Source: Acephala macrosclerotiorum (Eukaryota; Ascomycota; Leotiomycetes; Helotiales; Mollisiaceae). Taken from it: a stretch of DNA of 64,000 nucleotides. Shown piece by piece: positions 22,205 through 34,481 of this stretch. Each line of letters begins with the position of its first letter. Position 1 is the stretch's first letter. Where the stretch lies: the NCBI GenBank assembly GCA_014904845.1, contig MU119338.1:62001-126000 (forward strand). The letters run 5' to 3'. Made by a program: the position numbers and the translations under genes. Below the pieces are notes generated by a model that saw only the letters and a program-made list of their open reading frames with translations, had not been told where the DNA came from and did no database searches.

Positions 22205-25200
22205 CTACCTCCTCTCTACTAATAACACATGCATGGCAATATAAGCCAAGATGATGAAAGCACCGGCGAAAATTCCCAGACTGACGGTGTCAGGCCACAG
22301 CGCTTGGGTGTTGAAGCCGAAAGAGCTCAGGATGGTGGCTCCTGGGACTGTGATGTCGAGACCGTACTTCTTGTCTGTCAATGTGAGGAAGGTGACTTCG
22401 TTGACGATCAGAGCTTCGAATCCGTAGTGGAATATCGACAGTGTTTGAAGCCACAAAGCGGACTTCGGGATAGCATCGTGATTGAGAAGAAGACCCGCGA
22501 ACAGCAAGCTGAAGAGCATGACCAAACTTCCAATCAAGTTTGCCACACCGCTATCCTTGCAGACAATGCCGATAAAGAGACAGATACCGGCAGCTGCTAG
22601 GTTGAAGAGCACAAGAACCAGGATGAATTTGAAGAAGTGGGATGCATCTGGGACGAGGCCTGTCATTGGGTAGATGATGGAGCCCATGATGATCGGAGGA
22701 ATGATGCGAAGCGGCACAATATCAAAGATTACCTTAGCCACGAAGTATGTTATTGGAGAATAGTACCCATTTGCCCTTTCTCGAATGAACAACATTCTCT
22801 CAGTGGCGAAAACAGTCAAGCTTGAAAGTGTGCTGAATCCGAAAAGTGCGAGGACGAAGAAGAACAATCCGAGACGATTCTGGAAGCCTGGAATGTCGTC
22901 CGTAAGACCGTAGAAGAGGAAGCCAGACAGAACAGCCAATAGAATAGCGATGGCATAATGCGTGAGCATTAGCATCGGGTTGCGGTAAAGATTCCTCCAT
23001 GTCCTTTGTGACAGGATAACAAATTGGCGAAGGTAGCCAATTCTTGCGTAACCTCTCCCCATGGTACCGCCGTTGGCATGTCCGTTGCCTGAAGCGTGAC
23101 CGTTGGCTTGGCCGTTTGCAGCTGAGGCGCTGCTGATAGACTGATGGATTTCATCGTGGATGTTTCCAGCAATGTCGGAGTGCTCATAAGCTGTGACCAA
23201 GATATCAAAGTCCGTGATAGTGCCAGGGGCTGCAGGAGGTAGATTGTCGGGATCGTCGAGAAGTTGTTGAGGGACAGAGCCGGGACTTTGCTTCTGCAGT
23301 CTCAGCCATTGTTGAGACAAAGTTGCGTTCGGATCAAGTGGCGCTTCGTCAGGTTGGGATCCTGGCGTTTCAACGCCAGACTTCTTACGAGTGTATAATT
23401 CTCTATCTTGCTTCGCCTTGACCGAGTCTCTGCGCTTGCCTTTGGGTCGCAGTAAGGAGTCGCCGCCAGGGCTGGAAGAGATCCCTTCTTCGATGCTACC
23501 ACCAGATATGCTGGCGATTGACTTGATAGCTCTGGTGCTGCTTGGTCCAGCACTGCTAATAGAGGGATCTAGGCCAGGTATCCCTTCGTCAGTAGGTGTT
23601 TGAGGGGCATTGACGTGCATTGTCAGATCGACTAGATAGTCTGCAATGTTGAAGCCTGGAGGACAAGTGTAGCCAATATGTTCGAAATAGTCTTGGCACT
23701 GGGAGAATTCGCCAGAATAGACTGTCTTTCCTTTGGCCAGAAGAAGTAGGCGGTCGAAAAGAGCGACAATGTTGGATCTTGGCTGATGAATCGTGAAGAT
23801 GACCGTCCGCTTGTAGGTCTTCGCGAGCGTGACCAAACATTCAATGACATTGTAGGCGTTGTAGGCGTCGAGACCGCTGGTTGGCTCGTCCAGGAAGAGG
23901 ATGCTTGGGCTTGTGACCAGCTCGCAAGCGATCCCAACTCGTCGCTTCTCACCCCCAGAGATTCCACGTCCCTTTCCTTCTTCAGATCCGATCAACGAGT
24001 CCTTGATGGCAAAAATGCCTAATTGCTTCTCGACTTCGTAGACTCTTTGCTCCTTAGCTGGCCGACCCATATCTCTGGGAAGTCGAAGAAGTGCACTGGT
24101 CATGATGGTTTCGTGGACAGTGAGGGTTGGCAACATCGTGTCCTCTTGGTCAACGAATCCAACAACGTTCTTGTAATCGCTATCGTTGACCTTCTCTCCA
24201 TTGACATAGAAATCTCCAGAAACAGCTCCTCGTTTGTTCTTGCGTGCTAGAATATCGAGGAAAGTGGTCTTGCCAGCACCTGAAGCTCCCATAATGGCCA
24301 TGATCTCACCTGGATGGGCAACGCCTCGGACATTGGTCAAGATCTGCTTTCCGTTCAAGTTATAAGCGACATTTTCAAAGAATAGAGACGCTGGCTTGTG
24401 GTCGGCCATAAGCTTCATGCTCTCATCGTCGGAGTCGTCCAAATGGATGGGACCATATTTGAATTGCCTGCGGCCAAGGTACCAGACAGTCAAGATGACT
24501 GCAACCACAAACAGAGATGCTCCAGCGATAACGCCTGCAATCAGAGGTGTATTGATCTTCTTCACAGGCCGTTCAAATCCAGGCACATCAGTCTCGTACA
24601 GGCATTCTCCACCTAGACAGTTCAGAAGAATCGAGTCGTCTCCGAACATCATCTGAATCAAATTGTCCATAGCAGGTTCCTTGAATTTGCAGTCGTTAAC
24701 TCCTCCTTCCTTCTGGAGACAGCTAAATGTCGCCGGCCCCTTGATCTCTTCATCCAGGAAGTCGGTAATATCAACTGAGCCATTCTCGCCGCAGAGCATT
24801 CGGTCCGGAATACATTTGCATTCGACATTCTCGCATCGGTAGTTAGTACTGTTCTGGTCAAATGTATTGTCCGCACTCGACTGGCAGGTATCCAGAGCGC
24901 AGTAGAACGACTCTTTATGCTCGACCCAGAACTCGAAAGCACATGTCTCATTTCCACCGTCCGCATTGCATGTGAAGGTGACTTGAGGCCGTTTCCCTTC
25001 CAGTATATCAACGATTTTCTTGTTCGTAACATCGCACATTTGGTGGTTCTCATGTACGACCTCTGAATTTGTGTAACACACTCCACCCTCCCCTTCTGGC
25101 ATCAGTCGATTACAGGCCTTGTTATTTGTGCAGACATTGCAGTTGATTCCAGTCCATCCATCCTCACAGTCGCAGTAGTCGCCTTGTCGCATCGGTCGGT

Positions 25201-25578
25201 CTTGTCCATCTGCGAGAGAACCGCACACTATGGCATGTTAGAATAACCAGATGATGGAAAGTCGGTGACAACGTACCTGGAGCAAAACAGTCGTCCCCTC
25301 CAAACCCCGGCGGACAACTACATTTCCCATTATATTGATTACAGTCGGAATATTGACCGCAGGTGAACGCTGGAAGGAGACAATTGAAACTATTGTTTGT
25401 CAGTCGGGGCCTGATGCGATTTGAGTCCGTCCTACCATGGCGGACAATCTGCTGGACGGTCATCCATCAGCGCCAACTGCGCTCGCAAGGTGTCTATTGT
25501 CGAGTAGTTTGAGAAGGCAGAGGCACTCCATGACAGCAAGAGCGCCGCCACCGCCGCCGTTCCCAAAAATGGTCGCAT
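22205..25578 (-). CDS. ADP1: ABCG-family transporter with EGF-like ectodomain, Adp1-like
   Basis: Three exons, 25436-25578, 25277-25389 and 22205-25227, join in frame to 1092 residues (introns 46 and 49 nt). A signal peptide ([15 protein letters not shown]) leads to a Cys-rich ectodomain with EGF-like modules such as [19 protein letters not shown] and [12 protein letters not shown]. One membrane segment ([20 protein letters not shown]) is followed by the ATPase: Walker [10 protein letters not shown], signature ISGGEKRRV, Walker [14 protein letters not shown] Ser- and Pro-rich linker and six C-terminal membrane segments follow. Yeast Adp1 has the same layout and similar length; its substrate is not established. 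The start is shared with a promoter region facing the aminotransferase gene. Confidence 0.95.
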
Positions 25579-26303
25579 GTCAATTGGTGTTGTTGTTATT
25601 GCTTAGGATGAAGCTTCGTCGGCTAAATGGCGTCGATGGCAAGCATCGAGCTATGCCCAGAGAAGCTCGAGCTTCAAGTGATGCGAGGTATCACACTTGC
25701 AGAAAGAAAAGAAACCACGTCTATTTGCAGCAGCCAAAGGAAGGTGTAGAGAAGCGGGAGGCGAGGACAGAAGATGGAGATGATGTCGAAGTCGATATCG
25801 TCTAGACGCAACTTCCTAACGTCGGCAGGTGCCTTGGCTGTTGGCAGCGGGGGCTTTGTCCTGCGGGTGATGGTTCGCTGCCCGTCGCCAGCCTCCTCAG
25901 ATGACCCGTGTTGGCTAAGGTTACAACGTCGGCGAAATAGAGGCCGATTTGATTATGTAATCTTAACAGAAGTAAGTATCTTTCCCTCACCCAATTAGCG
26001 TGCTTCGGAGCCTCTTGCCTTTCTCCTTCTCCCCGCGATGCTCGACTTGACTCGTCCACCAATGAGTCCACAATGGTGGCATGGCTCGGCCAGCCCAACC
26101 CAACCATTACCAGCTCTGTAATCCCCCACCTGGTACAAGAACTTTTTCTTGAGAGAGAAGTATAAAGTGTTGGAGGTTTCACTGCTTCTCGAGGTCTATA
26201 CAGAGTAGCAGACATAGTAGGTGTTACAGTACATTACAGAGGTTTACCGTACGACAGGGTGGTTTACAATCTGTCAGCCTCGTCTGCCGAGGCTATCCTC
26301 AAC
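25579..26303. promoter_or_regulatory. Divergent promoter region of the ABC transporter and aminotransferase
   Basis: 725 bp between two divergent starts. Open frames here on both strands are short and featureless. No specific binding site could be identified by eye. Confidence 0.5.
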
Positions 26304-27553
26304 ATGGTGAAGATTACACCTTTCGACGTAGAGCAGGTAAGCGAGAATGCACCCTCGAGCTTTTCCTTGCTGATGTTCTACAGTGGATGGACAAGTATGA
26401 GGTTACCCCAGGAGTCCTCAACATCGCTGAAACATGCTGCTCGAGTATTTCGATAGACGGCCTTGTCAAGCTCTGCGAAGACCCGAACATCCCACCTCCG
26501 CTCAGCACTTCCACGAAACTCACATACGGAGCGATTCGAGGGTCTCAAGCTCTGCGAGAGCGACTATCTTCGCTATACTCCGCCCGAGTCTCCTCTCCTC
26601 TGCCAACCGAGAACATCCTCATCACACCTGGAGCAATTGCTGCCAATTTCCTCGTCTTATATACCCTGATCGGCCCTGAGGACCATGTCATCTGCGTACA
26701 CCCCACATACCAACAACTATATGATGTGCCGAAGAGTTTGGGTGCCGAAGTATCGCTATGGAAGCTGCGGAAACAGAAGAAGTACATTCCGGATATTGAG
26801 GAGCTGAAGGATCTAGTGAAGGATAACACCAAGATGATTATAATCAACAACCCCAATAATCCCACTGGAGCCACTATCCCCAAATCCGTTTTGCAAGAAC
26901 TTGTGGACTTTGCCAAGGAAAAGGACATTATCATCCTATCAGACGAAGTCTACCGCCCCCTCTTCCACGGCATCTCCCCCATCGACACCGACTTCCCGCC
27001 CTCAATGATCTCCATGGGCTACCCCAAAACAATAGTCACAGGCTCAATGTCAAAAGCCTACTCCCTAGCCGGCATCCGCCTCGGATGGATCGCATCCAGA
27101 GATCCAAGCATCATAGAAGCGATAGCTACAGCACGAGACTACACCACCATCTCCGTCTCACAACTCGACGACCAAGTAGCTACCTACGCCCTCTCTCCCT
27201 CTGTAATCCACGCTCTCCTATCGCGAAACATCCAATTAGCGAAAACGAACGTCGCGTTACTGGAGAGATTTATCGATCAATGGAGTGATGTCTGTTCATG
27301 GATGAAACCTACGGGTGGGACGACTGCTTTGGTTAGGTTTGAGAAGGAAGGAAAGCCGGTTGATGATGTGGAGTTTTGTGTTGATGTCATTGAGAAGACG
27401 AAGGTTATGTTTTTACCGGCTAGTAAGTGTTTTGGGGAGGAGGGGATGGGGGAGTTTAAGGGGTATGTGAGGATTGGGTTTGTGTGTGAGACGGAGGTCT
27501 TAAAGGAGGCGTTGAAGCAGCTTAGTTTGTATGTGAGGAAGTATCTGATATAA
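26304..27553 (+). CDS. PLP-dependent aminotransferase, class I/II fold
   Basis: Exons 26304-26336 and 26384-27553 (47-nt intron) give 400 residues in frame. Visible fold-type I features are NNPNNPTGAT (substrate/cofactor loop), LSDEVYRPL (the Asp and Tyr that hold the PLP ring) and GSMSKAYSLAGIRLGW with the Schiff-base Lys. It transfers amino groups between an amino acid and a keto acid; the substrate cannot be read from the sequence. Fungal proteins beginning like this one (PGVLNIAETC) are often labelled capreomycidine synthase by weak similarity, which I would not trust. There is no targeting peptide, so it is probably cytosolic. Confidence 0.92.
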
Positions 27554-27852
27554 AAGTTGAAAGAATTGCACAAAGCTACTGCGTGGATTTGAATTTTGTT
27601 CGAAGAGTACAGTATCTTGATACTTTCATCCTATTCCGATTCGTGCAGCAGGCCAATTCCAAATAATGATACACGGCCCACTCTCGAGTTGTTTTCCTGC
27701 CCAAGACCAATACTCTCATCACACCAGTCTCCGTCGCTAATCTTGAATGTGCCACATGCCGTTTGGGCCCAATAATCTCATACCCAACGCACTCCTTTCC
27801 TCTCAGTTCACTCTCAAACCACTTTATCCTCTGTTCTTCTCACCCCCTCGAG

Positions 27853-28467
27853 TCAGAAACCAACCACCCGTCCGAAATTACCCAAGAGCTCCGGCAAATC
27901 ACTCAGCTTCCACCCAATCCTCCCCTCCACCAAAGGCGATTTGCAACTATAAACGCCACACCCATTACTACCCCAACACGCCCCTACACCTCCCGTCCCA
28001 ACCCATTTTCCAAATGTCGAGTAGCAGGGATATCTACAATTCTTGTCTTTTACATACTGCCACGCCTCCTCTTTGCCCATGAATACTCTCTCTTGCTCTC
28101 CTCTCTCGTTTCTGGATCTCCGAGAGATAGTCGACTGGTTCTGGTTTTGTTGGTGGTGGTGAGGGTGAGGGTGGTTTGGAAGGACGGAGGAGGAGGAATA
28201 GAGAGAAATAGATGATGGGCGAGGGTAAGATAGACAATCCAAAGATAGTTCCGTAGATAGTTGAGCGTTGAAGTGAGACGCGGGAGGTAAGTGAGTCGCG
28301 AGACATTGTTCCTCGAGAGAATGGCGAGCGGTATAGTACTTATTGGCGTTGAGAGAGGAGAGATAGAGTGTTGTGAAGAGGATTGTGTTTAGGAGGCCGA
28401 TCAGGAGGACGGCGAGGCTGTAGGTCTGAGGTGGTGGTGGTGGTGGCGGTGGCCTTTGGGGGGGCAT
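27853..28467 (-). CDS. Hypothetical single-pass membrane protein with Cys-rich C-terminal part
   Basis: Single-exon frame of 204 codons. It begins with a polyproline stretch, followed by one membrane segment (SLAVLLIGLLNTILFTTLYL), then a Ser/His/Gln-rich linker. The C-terminal part looks folded: EEAWQYVKDKNCRYPCYST and CWGSNGCGVYSCKSP carry six Cys residues that could form disulfides outside the cytosol. No family is recognised. Support is codon quality and the coherent topology; there is no detected intron. It is convergent with the aminotransferase. Confidence 0.6.
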   Translation of the reverse strand: MPPQRPPPPPPPPQTYSLAVLLIGLLNTILFTTLYLSSLNANKYYTARHSLEEQCLATHLPPASHFNAQLSTELSLDCLSYPRPSSISLYSSSSVLPNHPHPHHHQQNQNQSTISRRSRNERGEQERVFMGKEEAWQYVKDKNCRYPCYSTFGKWVGTGGVGACWGSNGCGVYSCKSPLVEGRIGWKLSDLPELLGNFGRVVGF

Positions 28468-29764
28468 TGTTGTTTATCTCGATGACGGATCAAGGACTTC
28501 GATGTCACTTTGATGCTTGTGACCGCCCTGTACTGGAGCGTGATGGGTTGGTTCCGATGGAGACAGTGAGCGCAGGGGTAACGACCTCTATGATTCTGTT
28601 CGAAGAATCTCTGCGCACAAGGCGCTGAATGTGTCGATGAAGACGAAGGACCCAATGATGGAATTTTTTGATTCAGCCCGGATTAATTAGGCGGTAAGGG
28701 GAAAAGGAACGAAGTGTAAATGGAAGTGACGTCGATATATCAAGTGCTGTCGAGTCGTTCTTTCCTTGCATGCGTGAACCTTTAGCTTTTAGCGAAACAA
28801 CGCATTTCCGGGATAGACCTTCGAAGTCATAGCAGAAACTTGGATTTCAAAACGGACTACTGAAAGAACCAGTCATCATGGAAATGATGGATGCGATTCT
28901 TGATGGATGAGGGAAGAATTGAACGGGGAGCTCGCTTATGCGTTTATCAGGGGTTTGGCGATATTCCGACAGGATGGGATGAGGAGGCGTATTTGCGTGT
29001 TCGCGTATTTGAGGAGATGACTGCGCAGCTGCGCCATCAACATCAATTCTACCATATGAAACCTAGGGTAAAAATTGAGATCGAGACAGCATTGCGGTAT
29101 TCAAATTTCCTTCAAATCAGCTCATCCTGAGGTCAGAATACCACATCAAGCTGAAGCACGTGATTATGAGCAGCTCCACACATGAGGCTTGGCAATGAGC
29201 TTTCATTGTTGCCAACGTGCTATTCTGCGAGATAAATTTCGTCGAGGTCTTCATAACTAGTCTCCGAGAGCACACTGAGAGATTGGCCTGCAAATCCCCC
29301 CTCCCCATCTCCTGACTGAAGACGAGGAGCCGCCTCAGACCCCTTGCTTTAAATATCCCTAATTCGCGCGATGGCCCCTACAATCATCGGAAAAGTTCAG
29401 GGCAAGAACGTAATTATGCGAATTGGACCTTCGGCACAGGATATAGGCATGGCGAATTTCCGTGACCGGTATTCAGGATCTTGTGGTACCAAAATATTGT
29501 GGTTACGCAAGTGCCACCGCATCTGCAGTGTTGCAGAAGCTGGCAAGATAATGCATCTTCAATTGATCGAGTTCCCGGGAAGCCTCCGAAGGATCTTCTT
29601 TTGATGGTCTCAATGTCGAACTCGGTGAGACGTACAGTGGATCGAAGGTTGCTGGATGATTTCGTGTCCAGGAAGCCAAGTTTTCAGCGCTCCCTCACTC
29701 GGCCATTGGAGTAGGATATCTAAATCAAGATTATAATTGATCTAACCACAATAAGCAGGGAGTC
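28468..29764. other. Intergenic region, about 1.3 kb
   Basis: Promoter of the small membrane protein at the left. Short frames at 28891-29130 and 29371-29604 have no family features or clear leaders. No repeat or RNA gene was recognised. Confidence 0.5.
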
Positions 29765-31292
29765 TTACTGAGAAATAGCCAACGGCGGCTCAGGAGGTTG
29801 CCAATTCATCTCCTTGATTGGCCATTGAATCCACGACATGTGTTCTTCGTCCATGAGCCTATAGACCATTGACATCAAGTGATCGCCAAATCCATCCACC
29901 CACCACTTAAAGTTCAGTCTCTTAGCAATCACAGCAAAGAAGGCGAGAATGACCATAGCCTCTTGGCTTGATTGCTGCAGCAATTCCAAGAAATCTTCCG
30001 AAACTCGGTATGGCCATCCAAATACATCGGAAAACTCCAGTTCTGCTTGGGGAAGTACTGCTGCGACGGAGTAGCAGTTGAAAAGCCTTGAAATCGCATG
30101 AGCATATGCTTGCCTGGCACGCTCATCTTCGGTGACCTCGTTGATATGAGCGGAAAGGGTTTTCAGCTGATCAGCGCCTGGAAAGTCTTTTTTGTTGAAT
30201 TGCTCCTGACGTTCTGTGCGATTCACTCCAGTTCTAAACATCTGGCCAATAGGTCCATTGTATAATGTCTCTCGGGCAATCCTGACGATTCCATAACTTT
30301 GACGGCAGAGAACGATCCATTCCGCGATCCCGGCATCTGGATCAATGGTGAAATCATCACTCATGCGTGTGGTGGCGAAGTTGTACAGAGTGGTGAGCGC
30401 CGAGAAGATGTAAATTGCCGATGCATGTTGGTCTGAGAAGGCTGCAAGCGCAGGCGTGCCTTTCTGTAGACCTGCATGGTGGTGTAACCTTGAATGCGCT
30501 ATGCATGCATCTTTCCTCTCGGGTGAGGCATACGCTAGATGAAGAGCAGAGAAGGCGAGAATGCCGTGCATGACATAGTCATACTCGAACCCAAGTTTCG
30601 GAACATTCGTACTCCAGAGAGTCTAGATCCAAAATCTCAAAGTTAGCACTAATGTATTGCCAGAAAAAGGTGTTTGAGCAATTGAGAGTAATTTCAAATT
30701 GCAGACCCAAGCCACAACAAAGAGGAGAGTATGTTCGAGAGACTGAAACCTACGCGCATGGTTGGATTTTCATGCAGCTCCAGAGCTGTTGAAGTGCAGA
30801 AAAAATGCAGCAGTTCGAGGTCAAAAAGATTCAAAGTTGCTACAGCATTTCCTGACAGCTGTTATATGGTTAGCGATGATCTCATATGAATGGGGAATCA
30901 CTCACAGCTGCCTGGATATCGAACGATGGCTGAGGCGGAGCATATTCGCAATTGAGGGAATGCTTAATGCAATTCTCGCATTCAGGTTTGACTTCGTCGC
31001 ACTGTAAATTCAGTCAGCAATCTATCATCAAATGCCATGCAAAAGTAAGTGAAGTCAAGCAAGGCTCCAGCAATGTCTAGGAGGAAGTTAATGTGGAATG
31101 CGGCGTGATGAAATGCAGCCCTACGGCCTCAAGATCACGCAAGGAGAGGGTAGGTGGCAGGAATATCACTCATACCTTGATCTTTCTCCTTTTGCAGGTC
31201 AAACATCCCGTTTTTGTCTTGCGATGAGGCCGTCGAGTGTGCATTTTCACTCTTCGAGCGTCATCATGCGACACATTGCCATAGTAGCTCAT
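29765..31292 (-). CDS. Zn(II)2Cys6 transcription factor
   Basis: Four exons rebuilt by hand: 31176-31292, 30906-31001, 30754-30858 and 29765-30622; all joins are in phase and give 391 residues. The binuclear cluster is split by intron 1: TGCLTCKRRKIK ends exon 1 and CDEVKPECENCIKHSLNCEY opens exon 2, giving the six cysteines. A linker with LNLFDLELLHFF and TMR|TLWS follows, then the helical regulatory region (HGILAFSALHLAYAS onward). This organisation matches the UPC2/ECM22-like group of fungal regulators. Introns are 174, 47 and 131 nt, longer than elsewhere in the window. The target genes are not known. Confidence 0.88.
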
Positions 31293-31841
31293 TTTCACTC
31301 CACTAAATGCGAGTAGTGCTATTCATAAGGCGGCAGGGGGCGAAAGCAAGAAATTACAGTAAGACTCTTGGGACGAAAAGACGCCATGGAGAAATCTTGA
31401 TGTTTCGAGGTTTTCGTGTCATCATCGTCTGTCTGTCTGGTGGCGCTTTCCGAATCGAGTGGTACGGAGAAATATCGGTCCGAGATTATCCGAGAATACG
31501 AAAATGGACGGGGCTTTCCTGCAGATGCATGTGCCTGGCCTTTCTTCACCTTGCATATTCTCCTTTCCTCCAACAACATGCAAATATAACCTTAACTATT
31601 CTTGTCGTGGCTAGTTACAAAGTATGATTGTGTCTTGACCATTGCTTGATGCTTTATAACCTAGCTTGCAGGTATTAGTCGAACTCCCTCGTTGGAGTGC
31701 CAGCTTCCACCCCCTGGCTCAAGCTAGCTTTGCCGAGAAAACTGCTCCTATCTCCAGCCTCGCACTCGAACAAGTGTTCAGCCAGCCTCACACAACACCT
31801 CACCACATTCACCTCTCTCTTGAGTATTCATTCGTTTCTCA
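31293..31841. promoter_or_regulatory. Divergent upstream region of the zinc-cluster factor and the GST pseudogene
   Basis: No gene supported. A CT-rich segment at about 31690-31840 precedes the former start of the GST gene. Confidence 0.4.
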
Positions 31842-33310
31842 ATGTCAGAATCCTTTAACATGGTCACGTGTAGGAGAAGCTTGCGGCTTTTTGAAAGGGC
31901 TATGACGTCTATGTTATCCCCTCACTTAAGAGCTTCAATATCTACTTCACTAGACCATAGGTTGGGAAGTAAAGTTGTTAAGGTCCAAAGGTTCTTTCAT
32001 ACTTCCAGGCCTAGAATGGCTTCTTGGTTCTATCACAAGGATACTCCCGCCGAGGTCAAAGATGCTAAGGTAGATTCATATGACCGGTTGTTGGCGTAAA
32101 GAAGCCAATCATAAGGGTAGGGTTTGCACCTACTTACAACCTCGACTCCCAACGGTAAGAAGGTTCAGACTATGCTTGAAGAGTTGAAGAAGACTTATAG
32201 AACAGAGTGTATACGTTTGGTCTTAGCTCGTTACCTTATTGAAAGCTGAGCATGACTAGACACCCATACTCTGATATCCATACCGAAGAACACCCAGAAA
32301 GAAGATTGGTTCCTTCGTTTGAACCAAATTGTCGCGAGGAACGTGGTTCGAGATGCCAGATCACGTGTCGAGTGCGCTGGCGCACTCGATGAGACGATAT
32401 GCGTCTCGTACGAAGCACCGCACGAGACAGCTATTCCTATATATTGGGCAGTCCCTTTTTAAATAGAAAGATAAATGTAATAGGATATACTATTATTGGA
32501 TTAGCTTATACGAAGCTAGCCTTGTAATACGCATCCGCCGTGCTCTATTCACGTAAACTATATTCGAATCCTACCTGTTTTTTCAACACAAATGGTATGT
32601 ACAACCCCACCCAAAAAAATAATACAACAGCTCATACCCCGCAGGAAGAATGCAAGTGCCTGTCGACAACACAAAGTCCCCACCATTTCCAGTCATGGAG
32701 ACATCGGCTGTGATGTTATACCTCCTCAAGGAATTCGACCAGAAAGACACCTTTAGATTCAAAGACGAGCTTGAGCAAGCCAGTGCCTTCAGTGGCTATT
32801 CTTCTGGCATGGCAGCGTAATAGAGTCCGGGATCAACCCATTCACTATGCTGACAGAATGACAGGGACAACTAATCGAAGGTCAGCTGAACTGGTTTGGA
32901 AAGCTAGCTCCCCAGAAGAATCAATGCAAATTCGGCGAGACAATCTTTTGCATTCACGGCCGAATACATTCACAGTTGCCATCGACCGCTTCAAGAGACT
33001 TTACGTATCTTCGGTTGCCCTCGAGCTGCAGCTTTCTGGGAAGTATACAGGCGAAGAATGAAAATTTAGCTGGGAATGGAGGGGAAAGTATTCTGGGCCG
33101 ATATTGCAGCTTGGCGTAAGGATTCCTCTATTGTGTTCCTCTACTTATTTGATATTTCAAAGCTTAGGTTTTAGGGTACGATTTCTCGGGCCAGATCAGC
33201 GAAGGTGAGATGCAGGAGTTTCCTCGTTTGCTGAAACGGATCGCAAGGATAGGAGAGGCAAGTAACCCTGAATGGCGGAGCCCAAATTGAACTGACTATT
33301 GTAGCGTTCG
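31842..33310 (+). pseudogene. Glutathione S-transferase gene broken by a solo LTR
   Basis: A GST can be followed in pieces. The start at 31842 gives an Arg/Ser-rich targeting-like leader and SWFYHKDTPAEVKDAKVD. After a degraded intron comes the thioredoxin-fold start LLTTSTPNGKKVQTMLEELK at about 32131, and KEDWFLRLN at about 32295. There the solo LTR interrupts. After it, past a plausible intron (32596-32645), come QVPVDNTKSPPFPVMETSAV, MLYLLKEF, and at about 33000 VALELQLSGKYTGE. Several in-frame stops and frameshifts lie outside the insertion too. The order of parts matches Ure2/GstA-like GSTs. It cannot make an active enzyme as read. Confidence 0.85.
32330..32588 (+). mobile_element. Solo LTR of a retrotransposon, 259 bp
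   Basis: The element begins TGTCG and ends CAACA, so the ends are TG...CA with near-inverted terminal bases. It is flanked by identical 5-bp repeats CAAAT at 32325-32329 and 32589-32593, the target-site duplication expected from LTR-retrotransposon integrase. Inside are a CACGTG (32362-32367), a perfect 9-bp-arm palindrome at 32369-32388, two more short inverted repeats up to 32428, and a TATA-like CTATATATT near 32433. No internal retrotransposon region is present, so one LTR was left by recombination. It is not visibly affected by RIP. Confidence 0.88.
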
Positions 33311-34084
33311 ACTGTCAAGAAAGGAACTGCAAAGTCCTGGAAGAATTGGTAAGATGCTGGAGGAACGTATAGATCTGAAGGCGAATCTAGACCCTGTGCC
33401 AACATGAAAAACAAGCTGCAAACGAGTAGCATTATTGTCCCGACGTCTCAGGGACTTCGAAAATGACCATCGAACGAATCAACCTCAGGGGCAGGCACGG
33501 CTATTGCATAGTTATTTTCGAGCTTTCTTGAATGACCTTGTATTCATGGTACTTCGGTGCATTTTTATTCGGGTGCAAATGAATGGGAAGGTACATGATG
33601 GGAGTTGCCACGTGACCCCCCTAGATTCGCAAGGTATTTAAGCTTCCTTCCCACCGTCGTCGCAATACATATCTTCCTTCCGTTCTATCCACAAGACAAG
33701 TCCATGATTTTGATCGGTCTCCGTCGCGTCATTGACACTTCCTTGATGTCATTCACAACGGATATGCCTCATGCTTGCTCGTCCTCGCTCCCGCCAATCT
33801 CGCTCTCCTCTAACTCTTGCTTGCTGTTTGCCGTCAAATTTTTGATTGACCGTCAAGCTGAATCTTTCATTCGATCTTTGTTGCTGGATAGAGAGGACGG
33901 ATCTCTCCTGAACGCGCTTCTCCCCTCTTTGGGACCATGATGTCGACTGGCCGGGGACGGAAATCCCTGGGTACAAAAGGAGGCTTGTTCCTCAATCAAC
34001 TTCTGTGAGCTTCCTCCTCCTCTTCAACATCATCAACTACAAGCGATATTCTTTGGTTCTTGCACACATTATTTCACCTTCTCC
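33311..34084. other. Intergenic region
   Basis: Short frames at 33435-33641 and 33605-33940 lack family features. From about 33980 the sequence becomes a C/T-rich leader of the SET gene. Confidence 0.4.
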
Positions 34085-34312
34085 ATTGATGCTATTCACG
34101 AGAACAGATTGTCCGCAGCTTCGTCGTCGGAGACTCAACTACACCATATCTTCCTGGCCAGCTTTGTCATTGCGATAAACAACCAAACCCGAACACTCTT
34201 CCACCTGCACAGTGTCATTATTGATACAATTCACGACACCAGATTTTCCGTAGCTTCGTCGGAGATTTAACTACTCGATATCTTCCTGGTTAGCTTGCGT
34301 TACGGAACACAC
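34085..34312 (+). repeat. Direct duplication in the probable 5' leader of the SET gene
   Basis: Two copies of roughly 95 bp, starting at about 34085 and 34216, share TTCACGA, CAGATT.TCCG.AGCTTCGTCG, GGAGA.T.AACTAC and ATATCTTCCTGG..AGCTT in the same order. They lie upstream of the first plausible ATG at 34482, inside pyrimidine-rich leader-like sequence. The copies differ at many positions, so the duplication is not recent. A role in leader structure is only a guess. Confidence 0.65.
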
Positions 34313-34481
34313 CCAAAGACACACTCAGACACAAGCTCAGCTTCTGCAAGTGCACTTTGCAACAAATCAGTACTCAAACAACCTCTTTTCATATCATCTT
34401 TATGCCCTCGTCGTCAAGTCGACTTCAATACACGCATAACTTGGCAGCAAATACACTATTATTCGCCTTCGGTCAATTTCC

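Noticed and set aside
26259..26456. Frame spanning the aminotransferase start
   Set aside because: Reads through the 47-nt intron; the spliced model gives the conserved protein start instead.
27747..28215. Plus-strand frames of 111 and 150 codons
   Set aside because: Antisense to the small membrane protein; Pro/Ser-rich as expected from complement of its codons.
29371..29604. 77-codon plus-strand frame beginning MAPTIIGKVQ
   Set aside because: Slightly protein-like start but no conserved core and no exon continuation could be found.
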